In this document: in pieces, positions 27,385 through 36,599 of the stretch
Layout of the letters: the number at the start of each line of letters is the position of its first letter
Position numbering within the stretch: position 1 is the stretch's first letter
NCBI RefSeq assembly: GCF_003003795.1
Contig: NZ_PVWK01000011.1
Coordinates: 1 to 50,416, forward strand
DNA length: 50,416 nt
From: Stenomitos frigidus ULC18
GTDB lineage: Bacteria > Cyanobacteriota > Cyanobacteriia > Leptolyngbyales > Leptolyngbyaceae
Direction: 5' to 3'
Position numbers and translations under genes: made by a program
The notes under the pieces: generated by a model
What the model was told of the DNA's origin: nothing
Seen by the model: only the letters and a program-made list of their open reading frames with translations
Databases searched by the model: none

Positions 27385-27918
27385 CTAGGATGCCATTGCG
27401 ACTTGCTTTGCTTCAGCGCGATCGCCTGCGTTCTGATCTTGTCGATGAATCGTCAGTACAGAGCAGGGTGCATGATGCAGCACGTAATTGCTGACGCTGC
27501 CTAAGATCAGCTCATTCAAACCAGAACGACCGTGACGACCCAGCATGATTAAGTCCACGTCCAGTTCACAGGCCAGTTCACAGATGATTCGACCAGGGTT
27601 ACCAAAACTTTGACGAAATGTTGCGTCTACGCCTGCGGTGGTGGCTGCATCAGTGAGCGATTGCAGCAGCTCCGATTCTCTGTCAGCATAGCTTTGCCAA
27701 AGCTCCTGATAGATCTCAACGATGCTTTTGCTGAGTTTGCTTGGATAAGCTTCATAGCCGATCAAGACCGGACTACTTGGACTCGCTTCATCCTCTGGTG
27801 ACAGCACATTGAGCAGCACTAGGCTAGCTGGGATGGGTTTGGCAAGGATCAGTGCCTCATCAAAAACATGCTGCCCCAGTTCAGAGTGATCAATGGCAAC
27901 TAGAATTTTGTGAAACAT
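27385..27918 (-). CDS. Universal stress protein (UspA family), first gene of the hox operon
   Basis: At 177 aa it has the UspA fold start MFHKILVAIDHSELG and the ATP-binding loop GRHGRSGLNELILGSVSNYV, which matches G-2x-G-9x-G-S. It is likely a nucleotide-binding stress protein. GAGGGAG lies upstream of the ATG. The site-4 promoter lies about 30 bp upstream, and the gene is followed after 16 bp by hoxE. Usp genes are classic members of hypoxia and stationary-phase regulons, consistent with the rest of this set. Confidence 0.9.
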   Translation of the reverse strand: MFHKILVAIDHSELGQHVFDEALILAKPIPASLVLLNVLSPEDEASPSSPVLIGYEAYPSKLSKSIVEIYQELWQSYADRESELLQSLTDAATTAGVDATFRQSFGNPGRIICELACELDVDLIMLGRHGRSGLNELILGSVSNYVLHHAPCSVLTIHRQDQNAGDRAEAKQVAMAS

Positions 27919-27949
27919 AGCGCTCCCTCTTCACAATTGCTCTACCTTA

Positions 27950-27982
27950 AAGTTAAAAGAAAAAAATGAGGAACTTGTGAGG
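27950..27982 (-). promoter_or_regulatory. Tandem-box promoter of the usp-hox operon (site 4)
   Basis: On the minus strand the boxes are CCTCACA-AGTT-CCTCATT (27982-27965), with -10 TAACTT (27955-27950). After the boxes the bases TTAACTTTAAGGTAGAGCAA closely match those of the nifJ promoter at the same spacing. It is divergent from site 5, with 32 bp between the two box pairs. Confidence 0.8.
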
Positions 27983-28014
27983 CTATTCAACTCGACTTAT
28001 TAAGAGAGGCTCAC

Positions 28015-28047
28015 CCTCACAAGTTCCTCAACTTCTTTCTCTATGTT
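28015..28047 (+). promoter_or_regulatory. Tandem-box promoter of the DUF4327 gene (site 5)
   Basis: Boxes CCTCACA-AGTT-CCTCAAC (28015-28032) are followed by TATGTT (28042-28047) at the common -10 position. The ATG within this hexamer is therefore promoter, not a start codon. It faces away from site 4. Confidence 0.75.
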
Positions 28048-28111
28048 GAAGATGGGATGGTGCAGCGATCGCCTGTCTGTTCATTCTGCATCTAGAGGAG
28101 AGGAGAGGGTC

Positions 28112-28333
28112 ATGCTAAAACCGATTCAGTATTCCTTAGATGTCATCCGGGAAGAGGCACGCCAGCTAGTCTGTAAGGGTGTCCTCGACCGGAGACAACC
28201 GATTTATGCGCTTTGCAAATACTTGCCAGCGCGGGAGTGGGGCGATATTGAACGCGAACTTGAAAGGAATGATTTCTTATTAAGAGATTCAATTCTGGAT
28301 TTGCTTGGTCATGAAGACTGGTGTGAGGATTGA
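28112..28333 (+). CDS. DUF4327 family protein
   Basis: This is a 73 aa cyanobacteria-specific small protein with the family pattern YSLDVIREEARQLV, RQPIYALCKYLPAREW and a final LLGHEDWCED. The function is unknown to me. ATG 28112 is chosen because GGAGAGG precedes it and an earlier in-frame ATG (28043) lies in the -10 of site 5. It is divergently transcribed from usp-hox under the same promoter type, so it is a likely member of the same stress regulon. Confidence 0.85.
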   Translation: MLKPIQYSLDVIREEARQLVCKGVLDRRQPIYALCKYLPAREWGDIERELERNDFLLRDSILDLLGHEDWCED

Positions 28334-28351
28334 TGCCATTGGGGTGAGGCG

Positions 28352-28710
28352 ATGTGGAATCGACCCAGAACGATAAAACCCTATCCGGATGCTGTTGCTC
28401 CGTCTGGTGTTAGCTTTCATGTGCAAGCACTGACCAAGATTTACCGCATGGGTGACGTGGAGGTTCATGCACTACAGTCTGTTGACCTAGATCTGTACGA
28501 GGGCGAGTTTGTCGTCATTCTGGGACCATCTGGCAGTGGCAAATCAACGCTGCTCAACATTCTGGGTGGACTGGATACACCAACCAGTGGGCAGGTGTTT
28601 TTTCACGCTCGTGATCTCGCCCATGCCAATGATGACGAATTAACTCGTTTTCGCTGTGATTGTGTCGGCTTTATTTTCCAGTTCGAGTAGCGATTGCCCG
28701 TGCCATTGCC
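28352..28710 (+). pseudogene. Broken ABC transporter ATPase (MacB/DevA-like)
   Basis: The N-terminal 110 residues are normal for an exporter ATPase: [14 protein letters not shown], the Walker A motif GPSGSGKST, and the start of the Q-loop CVGFIFQF, after which a stop follows at 28690. In the next frame the sequence goes directly into RVAIARAIA, the segment just after the ABC signature. Everything between Q-loop and signature has been deleted with a frameshift, and Walker B is missing. A relic of a matching FtsX-type permease is found at 37065-37350, so the transporter was probably lost as a unit. Confidence 0.8.
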
Positions 28711-28932
28711 CCAATGAGACGGAAATGAAACGATGACCAGAAGGCAGGTTGTTCAAGATAGAGGTCCATTCCCAGAAACGGCGAGGGCATGGCTAGAACT
28801 CCCAAAGGGCAAAGGATTAATCTTAAAATTATCGCTTTGCGGCTGCCGCATTGTTCACGGCACCGAATGCCTATTGAGACTGGCGAACGACTAGCATGTT
28901 TCATATAAGGTGCTTGTTGGAAAGAACAAGAT

Positions 28933-30189
28933 ATGGACACAACAGTGACACTGCGGCTGGTAATTGCCCTGGCAATTGGGTTGATCATCGGCATGGAACG
29001 AGGTTGGGAGAGCCGCGAAAGCCCCGAAGGTCTTCGGAGTGCAGGCATTAGAAGTTTTGGGTTTGTTGGTCTTTTGGGAGGGATAGCAGCCCTGCTGACA
29101 GCACAACTTGGGGTAGGTATACTTGCCGTTGCCTTCCTGGGGCTTGCTCTGATTGTTGCGATATCCTATGGACTGATCACCCAACGAACTCAGGACTTTG
29201 GCATTACCACTGAACTGGCGCTGTTCATCACCTTCATGTTGGGAGCGTTGACAGGTAAAGGCTTGATTGCTGAGGCGGTGGCGATTGCAGTGGTGACGGC
29301 AGTTCTGCTGGGCTTTAAACAAGAATTGCACCAATCATTGAAGCACATCGATCGCCGTGAACTAATAGCCACCCTCCAACTGTTGCTGATTGCGGCAGTT
29401 GTGCTGCCTCTGTTGCCCGATCGCAACCTCGGACCCTGGTCTGCCCTGAATCCGCATGCAATTGGTTTGCTAGTGGCATTGATCGCAGGCATCTCCTACC
29501 TGGGATACTTTGCCATGCGTCTATGGGGTACCCGTGTCGGTATCTTGGCAACAGCCGTACTTGGGGCGCTGGTTTCGTCTACAGCCGTGACCGTTTCTTT
29601 CGGGCGAATCGCACGACGCGAGCAAAGAAATTTTGCCCTACTAGGAGCCGGGATTTCCCTGGCATCTGGAACGATGGCACTCCGCATTTTGATAGAAGTT
29701 TCCATCGTGAACCCATTGCTACTACCTTCGCTCGTACCGCCTGTTGCTTGTTTAGCCATGGTTCCACTCATTGCGGCTGGGGCGATCGCCATCCGAACAA
29801 GGGCGACTGAAGCATCAACCAAGGTTGAACTCAAAAATCCCATCGAACTAGCAACAGCCCTGGGATATGGTGCAGTTTTTACGATTTTATTTGTTCTAAT
29901 TCGGGCAATGGAAGCCTGGTTTGGCAATGCTGGCATCTACGCTCTTTCTGCCATTTCTGGCGTGACCGATGTCGATGCCGTTAGTCTTTCCCTGGCTCAA
30001 GCAACCAAAGGAGATCTGCCTCTCCTGGTGGGTACTAATGGAATTTTGATTGCCGCGATGGTGAACACAATCGTAAAAGCCCTACTCGCCACAATCATTG
30101 GTGGCTGGGAACTGGCTCGATGGTGTGCACCAATTTTGCTGCTGGCATTGGGGTTGAGTCTAACAACAGCGTTTTTCACCAGTTTTTGA
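28933..30189 (+). CDS. MgtC/SapB plus DUF4010 membrane protein
   Basis: At 418 aa it has about twelve hydrophobic helices. The N-terminal third has the MgtC/SapB signature (ALAIGLIIGMERGWESR, GIRSFGFVGLLGG). The remainder is the DUF4010 domain (SGTMALRILIEV, VDAVSLSLAQ and GTNGILIAAMVNT near the end). It is probably an inner-membrane transporter-like protein with unknown substrate. No tandem-box promoter is upstream; the broken ABC ATPase precedes it. Confidence 0.85.
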   Translation: MDTTVTLRLVIALAIGLIIGMERGWESRESPEGLRSAGIRSFGFVGLLGGIAALLTAQLGVGILAVAFLGLALIVAISYGLITQRTQDFGITTELALFITFMLGALTGKGLIAEAVAIAVVTAVLLGFKQELHQSLKHIDRRELIATLQLLLIAAVVLPLLPDRNLGPWSALNPHAIGLLVALIAGISYLGYFAMRLWGTRVGILATAVLGALVSSTAVTVSFGRIARREQRNFALLGAGISLASGTMALRILIEVSIVNPLLLPSLVPPVACLAMVPLIAAGAIAIRTRATEASTKVELKNPIELATALGYGAVFTILFVLIRAMEAWFGNAGIYALSAISGVTDVDAVSLSLAQATKGDLPLLVGTNGILIAAMVNTIVKALLATIIGGWELARWCAPILLLALGLSLTTAFFTSF

Positions 30190-30302
30190 AGTGAACCCAG
30201 TCATCTCAGTTTCATTCTTCTAACCAAACAGATAGTCACTCTGGGCATTTACCTTCAATCCGTTGCAACCCATTCGTCAATGATGTACAGGATAAGAAAA
30301 AG

Positions 30303-31694
30303 ATGATTAATAATCCATTGAACCCGGCAGCACAAACGCGTACTCGCCTTGTAATTATGGGAGCCGCGGGTCGTGATTTTCATAACTTCAATCTGGTTTA
30401 TCGGGACAATCCTCAAACGGAGGTTGTGGCCTTTACCGCGACTCAAATTTCGGGGATTGCCGATCGCCGTTACCCTCCGATGCTGTCAGGGGCGCTCTAT
30501 CCCAACGGCATTCCGATCGTGGATGAATCAGAGCTAGACACGCTTTGCAAAGAACAACGAATTGATCACGTGGTGTTCGCCTACAGCGACGTGCCCCACG
30601 CCCAGGTGATGCATCTGGCGTCCCGCGCCCTGGCAACCGGAGCCGACTTTAGCCTGCTGGGTCCCAATCGCACGATGCTGAAAGCTAAAGTGCCTGTGAT
30701 TGCCGTTTCTGCTGTGCGAACGGGCTGCGGCAAATCTCAAACAACCCGTTGGCTAGCCAAACTATTACGGCAATGGGGCTTCCGGGTGGGCGTGATTCGC
30801 CATCCCATGCCTTACGGTGATTTGGAGCGACAGATTGCCCAAAGGTTTGCTGACCGGGCCGATTTAGCCGCCGCAGACTGCACGATCGAGGAGCGGGAAG
30901 AATACGAACCCCATCTTGAAGCAGGCACCATTGTTTACGCTGGAGTCGATTATGCAAAGGTGCTCAACCTGGCAGAGCAGGAATCTGACCTGATTTTGTG
31001 GGATGGGGGCAACAACGATTTCCCCTTTATTCGTCCGGATTTACATATTGTCCTGGTTGATCCCTTGCGTCCGGGACATGAAACGACGCATCATCCCGGT
31101 GAAGTCGTGCTGCGAATGGCAGACATTATCGTAGTAGCAAAGGTAGATTCAGCCGCCACTGCTGACATTCAGCGTGTGACCGAGGCAGCCCGATCGATAA
31201 ATTCAACCGCTACGATTGTGCGGGCAACGTCTCCTATTCGGCTTGCCAATCCGGAGGCAGTGCGGGGTCGATCAGTGCTGGTGGTGGAAGATGGTCCCAC
31301 AACGACCCACGGTGGGATGCCCTACGGAGCAGGGTATGTGGCTGCCACCCGTGCCCATGCCCTGGAGATTGTGAATCCACGTTCCTTTGCGGTGCCTGCG
31401 ATCGCTGAGGTCTATGCGAAATATCCCCACCTGCACTCAATTTTGCCAGCGCTGGGTTACTCTGCCGAACAGCTAAAGGCGCTTCAGGAAACGATTAATC
31501 ATACCCCCGCTGATGTGGTTGTTTCGGCGACACCCATCGATCTGGAATCGTTAATTAAGGTGAATAAGCCGATCGTGCGGGCTTACTATGAGTTTGCGGA
31601 AGCCAGTGAACCTGGACTGGCGGCACTGGTTGAAGAATTTCTCATGCGAGCTGGAATCAGCTGTGATGGGTACCCTGCCCAACCTGGGGCCTAA
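30303..31694 (+). CDS. Cyclic 2,3-diphosphoglycerate synthetase-like P-loop protein
   Basis: At 463 aa it is similar to the archaeal cyclic 2,3-diphosphoglycerate synthetase family. It has an N-terminal Rossmann-like domain (VIMGAAGRDFHNFN), the P-loop TGCGKSQTTRW near 140-150, and the LILWDGGNNDFPF and HHPGEVVLRMAD segments. In bacteria the activity is not established, and many are annotated simply as GTPases. It lies 37 bp before carbamate kinase in the same direction. This pairing recurs in bacteria and suggests a joint role in carbamoyl-phosphate or amino-acid fermentation (inference). Confidence 0.85.
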   Translation: MINNPLNPAAQTRTRLVIMGAAGRDFHNFNLVYRDNPQTEVVAFTATQISGIADRRYPPMLSGALYPNGIPIVDESELDTLCKEQRIDHVVFAYSDVPHAQVMHLASRALATGADFSLLGPNRTMLKAKVPVIAVSAVRTGCGKSQTTRWLAKLLRQWGFRVGVIRHPMPYGDLERQIAQRFADRADLAAADCTIEEREEYEPHLEAGTIVYAGVDYAKVLNLAEQESDLILWDGGNNDFPFIRPDLHIVLVDPLRPGHETTHHPGEVVLRMADIIVVAKVDSAATADIQRVTEAARSINSTATIVRATSPIRLANPEAVRGRSVLVVEDGPTTTHGGMPYGAGYVAATRAHALEIVNPRSFAVPAIAEVYAKYPHLHSILPALGYSAEQLKALQETINHTPADVVVSATPIDLESLIKVNKPIVRAYYEFAEASEPGLAALVEEFLMRAGISCDGYPAQPGA

Positions 31695-31731
31695 TCGCAG
31701 TGGTAAGTATGGACGATCTGGGAGGTTTTCA

Positions 31732-32631
31732 ATGCGGATTGTGGTAGCACTGGGGGGCAATGCCCTCCTGCGTCGGGGAGAACCGATGGCCGCTGAAAAC
31801 CAGCAGGCAAATATCCGGCTGGCGGCTCAGGCGATAGCCATTCTGGCACAGGAACATGACTTAATCATCACCCACGGCAACGGTCCTCAGGTGGGATTGC
31901 TGGCGCTTCAGGCAGAAGCCTACAAGGGGGTGCAGCCCTATCCCCTGGATGTGTTGAATGCCGAAACCGAAGGGATGATCGGCTACCTAATTGAACAAGA
32001 GCTACACAATCAATTGCCCGATCGCTTGGTGGTTACGCTGTTAACCCAGGTGGAAGTCAATGCAAATGATCCGGCTTTTGCTCACTCGACCAAGCCGATC
32101 GGCTCCATTTACACCCAGGCTGAAGCAGAACAGCTTGCGGCAGAACGGGGATGGGCGATCGCTCCCGATGGCAATGCCTACCGTCGGGTAGTGCCTTCCC
32201 CAGAGCCGCAGCGGATTATTGAACTGGCTGCGATTCAACTCCTGGTTCAAGCAGGGGCACTAGTGATCTGTGTTGGGGGAGGTGGGATTCCAGTCGTGGT
32301 GACACCCACCGGTGGCATTCGAGGGGTGGAAGCGGTGATTGATAAAGATCTGTCAGCGGCACTGCTCGCTACATCACTAGGAGCGGAGGCACTGCTGTTA
32401 CTCACTGATGTCGATGCGGTTTATACCCACTGGGGCACGACCGCCGCCCAGTCACTCCATCACGTCTCTCCAGCACAATTGCGTCGCTACTCATTTGCAT
32501 CGGGTTCAATGGCTCCGAAAGTAGAGGCCGCCTGCCGCTTTGTGGAACAAACTGGTGGGATTGCGGGAATTGGTCGGATGGAGGACGCCACAGCTATTCT
32601 GGCAGGTCAGGCTGGAACACGAGTGCGGTGA
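31732..32631 (+). CDS. arcC: Carbamate kinase
   Basis: The enzyme makes ATP from carbamoyl phosphate and ADP at the end of arginine/citrulline fermentation, or runs in reverse. At 299 aa from ATG 31732, preceded by GGGAGG; a longer frame to 31588 only overlaps the previous gene. Motifs are MRIVVALGGNALL, THGNGPQVG, VCVGGGGIPVV, and the C-terminal FASGSMAPKVEAACRF. No arginine deiminase gene is in the window. Carbamoyl phosphate is also the substrate of HypF, so an indirect link to hydrogenase maturation is possible. Confidence 0.93.
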   Translation: MRIVVALGGNALLRRGEPMAAENQQANIRLAAQAIAILAQEHDLIITHGNGPQVGLLALQAEAYKGVQPYPLDVLNAETEGMIGYLIEQELHNQLPDRLVVTLLTQVEVNANDPAFAHSTKPIGSIYTQAEAEQLAAERGWAIAPDGNAYRRVVPSPEPQRIIELAAIQLLVQAGALVICVGGGGIPVVVTPTGGIRGVEAVIDKDLSAALLATSLGAEALLLLTDVDAVYTHWGTTAAQSLHHVSPAQLRRYSFASGSMAPKVEAACRFVEQTGGIAGIGRMEDATAILAGQAGTRVR

Positions 32632-32815
32632 GTCCCTTCCAACAAAGCCCCTCTTCTGAAGCCTCACTCAAGACGTTTCGTCAGTATGTTCAATTTAATT
32701 ACACCCATTTGAATTGAAAAGGCGACACATCCTTTAGGGACAAGGCAATGCCTTGACTCTACCCAGCGATTGATCTGTAGCCGTCATGCTTTTAATTGGT
32801 ATTACACCCATTTAC

Positions 32816-35563
32816 TTATTCATTTGACGGCGACAACTGCTGTAAAGTTTTTTCCAATTCCTTCTGATAGCGCCCATATTCAGACCAGTTTCCTTGGCGC
32901 AATGCTTCTTGGGACTGACGATAGCTTTCGAGCGCCGATCGCACCAGGGCTGACGTTTTGCTACTGACGATCGCTGTCCCTTTCTGCCCAGCCTGTTCGC
33001 CGCCAAAAACAGCATTGAGCGCTTGTTCTAACGAATTTTCCATCACCACCGATTGATCGTAGGCGACAATCACTCGCTTGAGTTGGGGTAACTCGCCTTG
33101 TTCGGCACGCAGATAAATCGGTTCCACATACAGCAACGATTGGTCAATGGGAATCACCAGCAAATCGCCTCGGATCACCTTGGAGCCAGCCTGACTCCAG
33201 AGCGTAAACTGCTGCGAAATTTCCGGATCTTGGTCAATCCGTGCTTCAATCTGGCGAGGCCCGTAGACCAACATTTTTTTCGGAAATTCATAGAGCAACA
33301 GTTTGCCGTAGTCCTTGGTGTTCGATCGGGCTGCCATCCAGGCAATCATGTTGTCTTTATTCGATGGGGTAAAGGGCTGGATCAGCATAAATCCGGCTTT
33401 TTCTTCCCCCGGTAGGCGCATGATCACATAGTACGGCTCCATCACCACCTCACTGCCCTCGTAGGTTTGCCTGGGCAATTGCCAGAGGTCTTCCCGGTTG
33501 TAAAACAGTTCCGGGTCGCTCATGTGGTAGGTCTGGTACATCCGCGCCTGAATTTTGAACAGGTCTTCGGGATAGCGGAAATGGGCTTTGACAGCGGGCG
33601 GAATGGCATCCGTTGGTTCAAACAGGTGCGGAAAGATCTTGCGATAGGTCATCAGCACCGGATCGGTTTCATCTACCACGAAAAACCGCAGGGAACCATC
33701 GTAGGCATCCACCAGGACTTTCACCGAATTGCGGATGTAGTTGGTGTTGTCTCGCACGATCGCGGCACCGTTGCCTGCCTTGAGCACCTGATTATCCCCT
33801 TGCATCTGGGCAACAGGTTTGGCATAGGGGTAGCGATCGCTGACGGTGTACGCATCCAGCAACCATTGCACCTTGCCATCAATCACCACCAGATAGGGGT
33901 CATGGTCAAACTGTAGGAACGGAGCCACATGGTTGACTCGTTCCTGAATTTGGCGGTAATAGTGAATGTGAGACTGCTTGGTAAAGTAGTTGGAAATCAA
34001 AACCTGGATACTGCCCAGGTCATAGGCATAGGCGAGTCTGTGCCAAAGAGAAGGGATGGGGACACCACCCGTACCGTTGTAGCGAGTAAAGGCATTCGTA
34101 TCGCCGGAGGGATAGTCAAATTCATCCGTTGAGGTGCCGGTAAAGATATAGTTTTTTGTCTCTTCACCGTAGTAAATAGCGGGTTGCTGAATCGGCAGAT
34201 TGAGACTGGAGACAGGCGGAATATCTTTGATGTAGAGTTCTGGTAAACCATCCGAGGCAATCCGATTCACCGGACTCATGACCAAACCGTACCCGTGGGT
34301 GTATTTCAACCGCTGATTGACCCAGGTCTGGGCTTCCTGGGGCAGTTGAGCATAGGCTAATTCCCGCGCCGACAACATCACCTGCTGATAGTCGTTGTTC
34401 AAGGTGTAGCGATCGACATCTACATCTGTGAATTTGTAGTAGAGCCGTATTTCCTGAAGCTGCTTGTAGGTACTGAGTAGGGGGCGGTAGTCCCAGAGCC
34501 GAATGTTGCGAACGGTGGGCTGGTTAGCTTGTAGGGATTGACGGTTGAGTTTGGCGATCGCTGCATAGCGTTCTTTTTGCACATCATTGAGATGATAGGC
34601 CGCCTGGGTGAACTGGATATTGTGTTCAATGTAGGGCTTTTCTTTGGACAATTCATTGGGATTGACAATGAACTGTTGCATGAACCAGGGATAAATGCCG
34701 TTAAAAACAATAAACGTCACCACAAAGAGCATCAATCCTTGCAGCGGCAGGGTAAAACTACGGCGACGCAGCGACAGGAAAAACAGAAAGGCGACAGCAA
34801 GCGATATCACACCCATCACCAAACATGCCAATACTCTGGCATGGACATCGGTATAGCTAGCACCAAAGACGACCTTCCCAGAAGAGGCGAGCAGGCCATA
34901 TCGATTTAACCAGAAGCCCCAGGCAACCAGGAGAAAGATCGCCCCTAACAGTAGGCTTAAATGAGCCTTGGCATGATCCATCACCTGAAGCCCTGACCGA
35001 TCGCCCGGTACAATCATGCCCCTCAGCAGATAAACCGCTAAAGCCAGGGCGATCGCCACCAAAATCAGTCCCATCAGCCACAGGCGAATCCCTTCATAAA
35101 GTGGTAGTTGAAAGAGATAGAAACTAATGTCTTGGTGAAAGATGGGGTCTTGCTTGCCGAACGGTGTGGGATGTAAAGCTTTCAGCACGGTTTCCCAGGC
35201 TGACAGGCTGGAAGCTGCCGCTATCAGGGCAATGAACAGAATCAGCGCGATCGCAACCAGATTAAAAAAACGATCAACGCCCGCTTTCAGTGCCAACTCA
35301 TTCGTTTGCAATACAGCCCACCCACGGGTGTGCGAGTTTCGCATTGCCAGCCGATAGTTACCCCAGAGAAAGGCGCTGTAGGCAACAAACGAAACACACC
35401 AAAGCAGCACCTGCCAGGTTAATCTTGTCCAGAAGACACTGGTAAGATCGATCGCATGAAACCACCAGGCTTCGGTCAATAGATGTACCAGAGTCTTGGA
35501 AAGGGCGATCGCTAAAATCAGAATGAGGACGATGGTTCCGAACGCCCTCTGACAGTATTTCAT
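32816..35563 (-). CDS. UPF0182 family membrane protein
   Basis: At 915 aa it has about seven membrane helices in the first 320 residues. A long soluble region follows with the family's typical motifs (YTHGYGLVMSPVNRI, IYYGEETKNYIFTGT, LRLPGEEKAG-like VIMRLPGEEKAGFML), and an acidic/Gln-rich C-terminus. The length is normal for this widely distributed family of unknown function. It stands alone with no visible operon partner. Confidence 0.92.
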   Translation of the reverse strand: MKYCQRAFGTIVLILILAIALSKTLVHLLTEAWWFHAIDLTSVFWTRLTWQVLLWCVSFVAYSAFLWGNYRLAMRNSHTRGWAVLQTNELALKAGVDRFFNLVAIALILFIALIAAASSLSAWETVLKALHPTPFGKQDPIFHQDISFYLFQLPLYEGIRLWLMGLILVAIALALAVYLLRGMIVPGDRSGLQVMDHAKAHLSLLLGAIFLLVAWGFWLNRYGLLASSGKVVFGASYTDVHARVLACLVMGVISLAVAFLFFLSLRRRSFTLPLQGLMLFVVTFIVFNGIYPWFMQQFIVNPNELSKEKPYIEHNIQFTQAAYHLNDVQKERYAAIAKLNRQSLQANQPTVRNIRLWDYRPLLSTYKQLQEIRLYYKFTDVDVDRYTLNNDYQQVMLSARELAYAQLPQEAQTWVNQRLKYTHGYGLVMSPVNRIASDGLPELYIKDIPPVSSLNLPIQQPAIYYGEETKNYIFTGTSTDEFDYPSGDTNAFTRYNGTGGVPIPSLWHRLAYAYDLGSIQVLISNYFTKQSHIHYYRQIQERVNHVAPFLQFDHDPYLVVIDGKVQWLLDAYTVSDRYPYAKPVAQMQGDNQVLKAGNGAAIVRDNTNYIRNSVKVLVDAYDGSLRFFVVDETDPVLMTYRKIFPHLFEPTDAIPPAVKAHFRYPEDLFKIQARMYQTYHMSDPELFYNREDLWQLPRQTYEGSEVVMEPYYVIMRLPGEEKAGFMLIQPFTPSNKDNMIAWMAARSNTKDYGKLLLYEFPKKMLVYGPRQIEARIDQDPEISQQFTLWSQAGSKVIRGDLLVIPIDQSLLYVEPIYLRAEQGELPQLKRVIVAYDQSVVMENSLEQALNAVFGGEQAGQKGTAIVSSKTSALVRSALESYRQSQEALRQGNWSEYGRYQKELEKTLQQLSPSNE

Positions 35564-35686
35564 GCTAAACCTACTCCAGGGTTCCTTGAATCGTCATCAT
35601 CGACCTCCATTTAATCAGGGTTCGTTTAATCAGGGTTATAGTGGCGATCGCACCAGAATCACTGACGATCAAAGCGCTCTAAAACG

Positions 35687-36298
35687 CTAACCGTAAACCT
35701 CACCTTTGGGCATCGTTGTGCCGGTTAGGCTGGTCTCGCTCATATCCACTGCATCCAAATTGGCTCCGCACAAGTTTGCCTCACATAGGTTGACATCACA
35801 TAGATCGGCACCATGCAAATTTGCCTCACACAGATTTGCCTTCCACATCTTCGCTCCACACAGCCTGGCTCCAGTTAAATTGGCTCCAGTTAAATCGGCT
35901 TCAGCGAAGCAAGTCAAATGCAGGAGCGCATCACTTAAATCAGCCCTTACAAGCGATGCACCACTGAGATCGGCTTCAGTTAAATTGGCTGCCCTGAGCA
36001 TGGTTTGACTCAGATTTGCACCGCTTAAGAACGCGCCAAACAAATTAGCTTGAGATAGATCCGCTCCAGCCAAGTTTGCCTCACTAAGATTTACGGTGCT
36101 TAAGATGGCGTTTGCCAGGTTTGCACCGTTTAGTTGAGATCTAGAAAAGTCTGCGCCGCCCAAAGACACTCCGCTAAGGTCAGTTCCGGTTAAAAGAGCA
36201 CCGCTAAAGTCTCTTTCCCCAGCAGCATACCGTTTTAGCAGTTCACGAGCATCAATTGCGTGTATTTCAGTTTGGTTCACGGGCTGAGAGCGATTCAT
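35687..36298 (-). CDS. Pentapeptide-repeat protein
   Basis: At 203 aa, residues about 28-195 are about 33 repeats of A(D/N)LxX, with a run of cysteine-containing units near the end (LCEANLCGANL). It forms a right-handed quadrilateral beta-helix. The function is unknown; such proteins are numerous in cyanobacteria. There is a short unique N-terminus of about 25 residues and no signal peptide. Confidence 0.9.
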   Translation of the reverse strand: MNRSQPVNQTEIHAIDARELLKRYAAGERDFSGALLTGTDLSGVSLGGADFSRSQLNGANLANAILSTVNLSEANLAGADLSQANLFGAFLSGANLSQTMLRAANLTEADLSGASLVRADLSDALLHLTCFAEADLTGANLTGARLCGAKMWKANLCEANLHGADLCDVNLCEANLCGANLDAVDMSETSLTGTTMPKGEVYG

Positions 36299-36599
36299 GA
36301 TTCAGTTTCCTATGATGAGATTCGATCGCCTCTGATGACGGGATGTCTCGAAAGGTAATTTATGGTGTACGTTGCCTAAGCGCTCCTGATTTATAGCCAT
36401 AGCCATGTTGGTTAGGACGGGGTGCAGGGGTGGGACCCCTGGCTGGGGGCAACGCCCCCACACCCCCTTTGATCCCATGTCCTAAACTATCTGGCGACAG
36501 CTACAGATGGGTTTATTCAGGATGAATTTTCCCAAAGCAGCCGTAACTCCCGAAGAACCTCAGCTTGAGATCTTAATACCAAATCCATTAGCAAAGGCT

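Noticed and set aside
28043-28111. Upstream ATG for the DUF4327 gene
   Set aside because: This ATG lies within the proposed -10 hexamer, while ATG 28112 has a good ribosome site and matches the family start.
28693-29048. Minus-strand ORF opposite the broken ATPase and the start of the MgtC/DUF4010 gene
   Set aside because: It is a shadow of the coding sequence at its upstream end, and no family was recognised.
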